A stretch of DNA of 15,125 nucleotides from Pseudolabrys sp. GTDB taxonomy: Bacteria; Pseudomonadota; Alphaproteobacteria; Rhizobiales; Xanthobacteraceae. A model generated the notes under the pieces. It searched no databases, was not told the DNA's origin, and saw only the letters and a list, made by a program, of their open reading frames with translations. Shown here one piece after another: positions 13,422-15,125 of the stretch (its first letter is position 1; every line of letters begins with the position of its first letter). The position numbers and the translations under genes are program-made. The stretch lies in the NCBI GenBank assembly GCA_026125925.1, contig JAHCKF010000038.1:1-15125 (forward strand), written 5' to 3'.

Positions 13422-15125
13422 CTATTCCGCCGCCACCTGGGCCGGCGCCTCCTGGACCTCTTCGAGCTGCGGCTCGAGACGGCGCTTGAGCAGGCGATCG
13501 ACGCGGTCGAGATAGAGATAGATCACCGGCGTGATGTACAGCGTCAGCAACTGCGACACGCACAGGCCGCCGACCACGGCGACGCCGAGCGGCTGGCGCA
13601 ATTCGGCGCCGGCGCCGGCGCCGAGCGCGATCGGCAGAGTGCCGAAGATCGCGGCGAAGGTCGTCATCATGATCGGACGGAAACGCAAGCTCGCCGCTTC
13701 GCGGATCGCGGCCTCCGCCGACAGGCCGACGCGCCGGCGCTCGATGGCAAAGTCGATCATCATGATCGCGTTCTTCTTGACGATGCCGACCAGCATGACG
13801 ATGCCGATCATGGCGATCACCGACAGGTCCATCTTGAACAGGATCAGCGTCAGGATGGCGCCGATGCCGGCCGACGGCAGGCCGGAGATGATCGTGATCG
13901 GATGGATGAAGCTCTCGTAGAGAATGCCGAGCACGACATAGGCGGCGAAGATCGCGGCGAGGATGAGCACGCCCTGCCCGCGCAGCGAATCCTGGAACAC
14001 CTGCGCGGTGCCCTGGAAGCCGGTGTTGATCGAGGCCGGCAGGCGCTGATCGCGCTCCAGCTTCTGCACCGCATCGACGGCTTGGCCGAGCGAGGTGCCC
14101 GGCGCCAGGTTGAACGAGATCGTCACCGCCGGCTGCTGGCCCTGGTGGTTGACCTGGAGCGGGCCGACGGTGCGCACGAAATGCGTGACCGCCGACAGCG
14201 GCACCGACGTGCCGCTCGCCGTCTTCAGGAAGATGCGGTCGAGATCGTTGGCGCCGGTCTGATACTCCGGCAGGCTTTCGAGGATCACCTGGTAATCGTT
14301 GGCCGGCGTATAGATGGTGGCGACCTGACGCGTCCCGAAGGCGTTGTACAGTTCCTGGCGGATCTGATCGATGGTGAAGCCGTAGACGCCGGCCTTCTCG
14401 CGGTCGACCTCGACGGTGACCTGCGGGTTCTTGATGTAGAGGTCGGTGGTGACGTCGAGCAGGCCCGGGATCTGGGCCATCTTGTCGCGCATCTCCGGCG
14501 CCAGTCTGTACAGCGTGTCGGTGTCGTTCGACTGCATCGTGTACTGATACTGGCTCTTGGACGGCCGGCCGCCGAGATTGATGTTCTGGATCGGCTGCAG
14601 GAAGAGCTGCATGCCGACCACCTGGCCGGCGTTGCGGCGCAGCCGGGCGATGACGGTCTGGGCGCTGTCGCGCTCGGCGCGCGGCTTGAGCGCCACCAGC
14701 ATGCGGCCGCTGTTGACGAGCGAGTTCGGCCCGCCGCTGCCGACCGTCGAGTTGACGTAGTCGACCGCCGGATCCTTGCGGACGATGTCGGCGACCTGGC
14801 GCTGGTGCTCGACCATGGCGGCATAGGAGATGTCGCTGCGCGCCTCGGTGATGCCGCTGAGATAGCCGGTGTCCTCGATCGGGAAGAAACCTTTGGGCAC
14901 GATCATGTAGAGCCAGACCGTGGCGATGATCGTCAGGAACGTCACGCCGAGCATGATCTGCTTGTAGGCCAGCACGCGGTCCAGCGACCATTCATAGGCG
15001 CGGAGCACCCCGTTGAAGGCGCTCTCGAAGGCCCGCAGCACGAAATTGAGCTTCTCCTCCTCGCCCGGCCGGTGCGCCTTGAGCACGCGGGCGCACAGCA
15101 TCGGCGTCAGCGTCAGCGAGACGAA
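13422..15125 (-). CDS. RND multidrug efflux permease, MdtB/MdtC-like (N-terminus outside window)
   Basis: This is the C-terminal 567 residues of an inner-membrane HAE1-type RND proton/drug antiporter, which works with a periplasmic adaptor and an outer-membrane channel. The visible part opens with the end of TM6 (FVSLTLTPMLCARVL). TM7 follows at about residues 56-76, ending in VPKGFFPIEDTG, then the second large periplasmic domain (about 80-400). A C-terminal membrane block includes LGILYESFIHP and the conserved GIVKKNAIMMIDFA. The GIVKKNAIMM form resembles MdtB/MdtC rather than AcrB. The proton-relay aspartates of TM4 lie outside. About 470 N-terminal residues are missing beyond the right edge, with no frame break at 15125. 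Adaptor genes, if linked, would be upstream. Confidence 0.93.
   Translation of the reverse strand, partial: FVSLTLTPMLCARVLKAHRPGEEEKLNFVLRAFESAFNGVLRAYEWSLDRVLAYKQIMLGVTFLTIIATVWLYMIVPKGFFPIEDTGYLSGITEARSDISYAAMVEHQRQVADIVRKDPAVDYVNSTVGSGGPNSLVNSGRMLVALKPRAERDSAQTVIARLRRNAGQVVGMQLFLQPIQNINLGGRPSKSQYQYTMQSNDTDTLYRLAPEMRDKMAQIPGLLDVTTDLYIKNPQVTVEVDREKAGVYGFTIDQIRQELYNAFGTRQVATIYTPANDYQVILESLPEYQTGANDLDRIFLKTASGTSVPLSAVTHFVRTVGPLQVNHQGQQPAVTISFNLAPGTSLGQAVDAVQKLERDQRLPASINTGFQGTAQVFQDSLRGQGVLILAAIFAAYVVLGILYESFIHPITIISGLPSAGIGAILTLILFKMDLSVIAMIGIVMLVGIVKKNAIMMIDFAIERRRVGLSAEAAIREAASLRFRPIMMTTFAAIFGTLPIALGAGAGAELRQPLGVAVVGGLCVSQLLTLYITPVIYLYLDRVDRLLKRRLEPQLEEVQEAPAQVAAE

Overview
The window is GC-rich alphaproteobacterial chromosome, most likely Hyphomicrobiales near Bradyrhizobium, Rhodopseudomonas or Pseudolabrys. 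This rests on the argS-SPOR-nagZ order, an HWE-family histidine kinase, an EcfG-type promoter, a FixK/FNR-type box, and a palindromic GAAA-loop repeat of the kind common in Bradyrhizobiaceae-like genomes. It contains twelve supported protein genes and no rRNA, tRNA, insertion sequence or CRISPR array. No gene-free stretch exceeds 300 bases. The assignment to this group is inference from gene content, not from a search.

Left block (1-4548, minus strand): argS, a SPOR-domain membrane protein and nagZ (running off the left edge) lie in one direction and probably form an operon. The ArgRS is unusual: its normal core is preceded by about 176 residues of Lys/Ala/Arg-rich, histone H1-like sequence followed by a Lys-Pro and Ala-Pro linker.

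Middle block (4673-9051): a Tat-exported class A beta-lactamase (+), a GAF-PAS-HWE sensor kinase (-), a soluble MCP-like protein with a C-terminal sensory domain (+), and a 66-residue two-helix membrane protein (+). As I know related genomes, dgt and argS are usually close neighbours, so this block looks like an accessory insertion. Two regulatory sites stand out. One is an exact GGAAC-N16-CGTT (EcfG general stress) promoter before the kinase. The other is a TTGA-N6-TCAA (FixK/FNR) box before the small membrane protein, whose Shine-Dalgarno is also inside a 9-bp inverted repeat.

Right block (9058-15125): dgt (-) and erpA (+) are divergent. An inverted pair of REP-like palindromes separates erpA from a convergent Bug-family solute receptor. 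Next come nfeD and qmcA (overlapping by 4 bp, a membrane-microdomain pair) and the C-terminal half of an MdtB/MdtC-like RND efflux pump that runs off the right edge. The themes are translation and DNA-precursor housekeeping, cell-envelope and peptidoglycan functions, and stress- or oxygen-linked signalling genes set between them.
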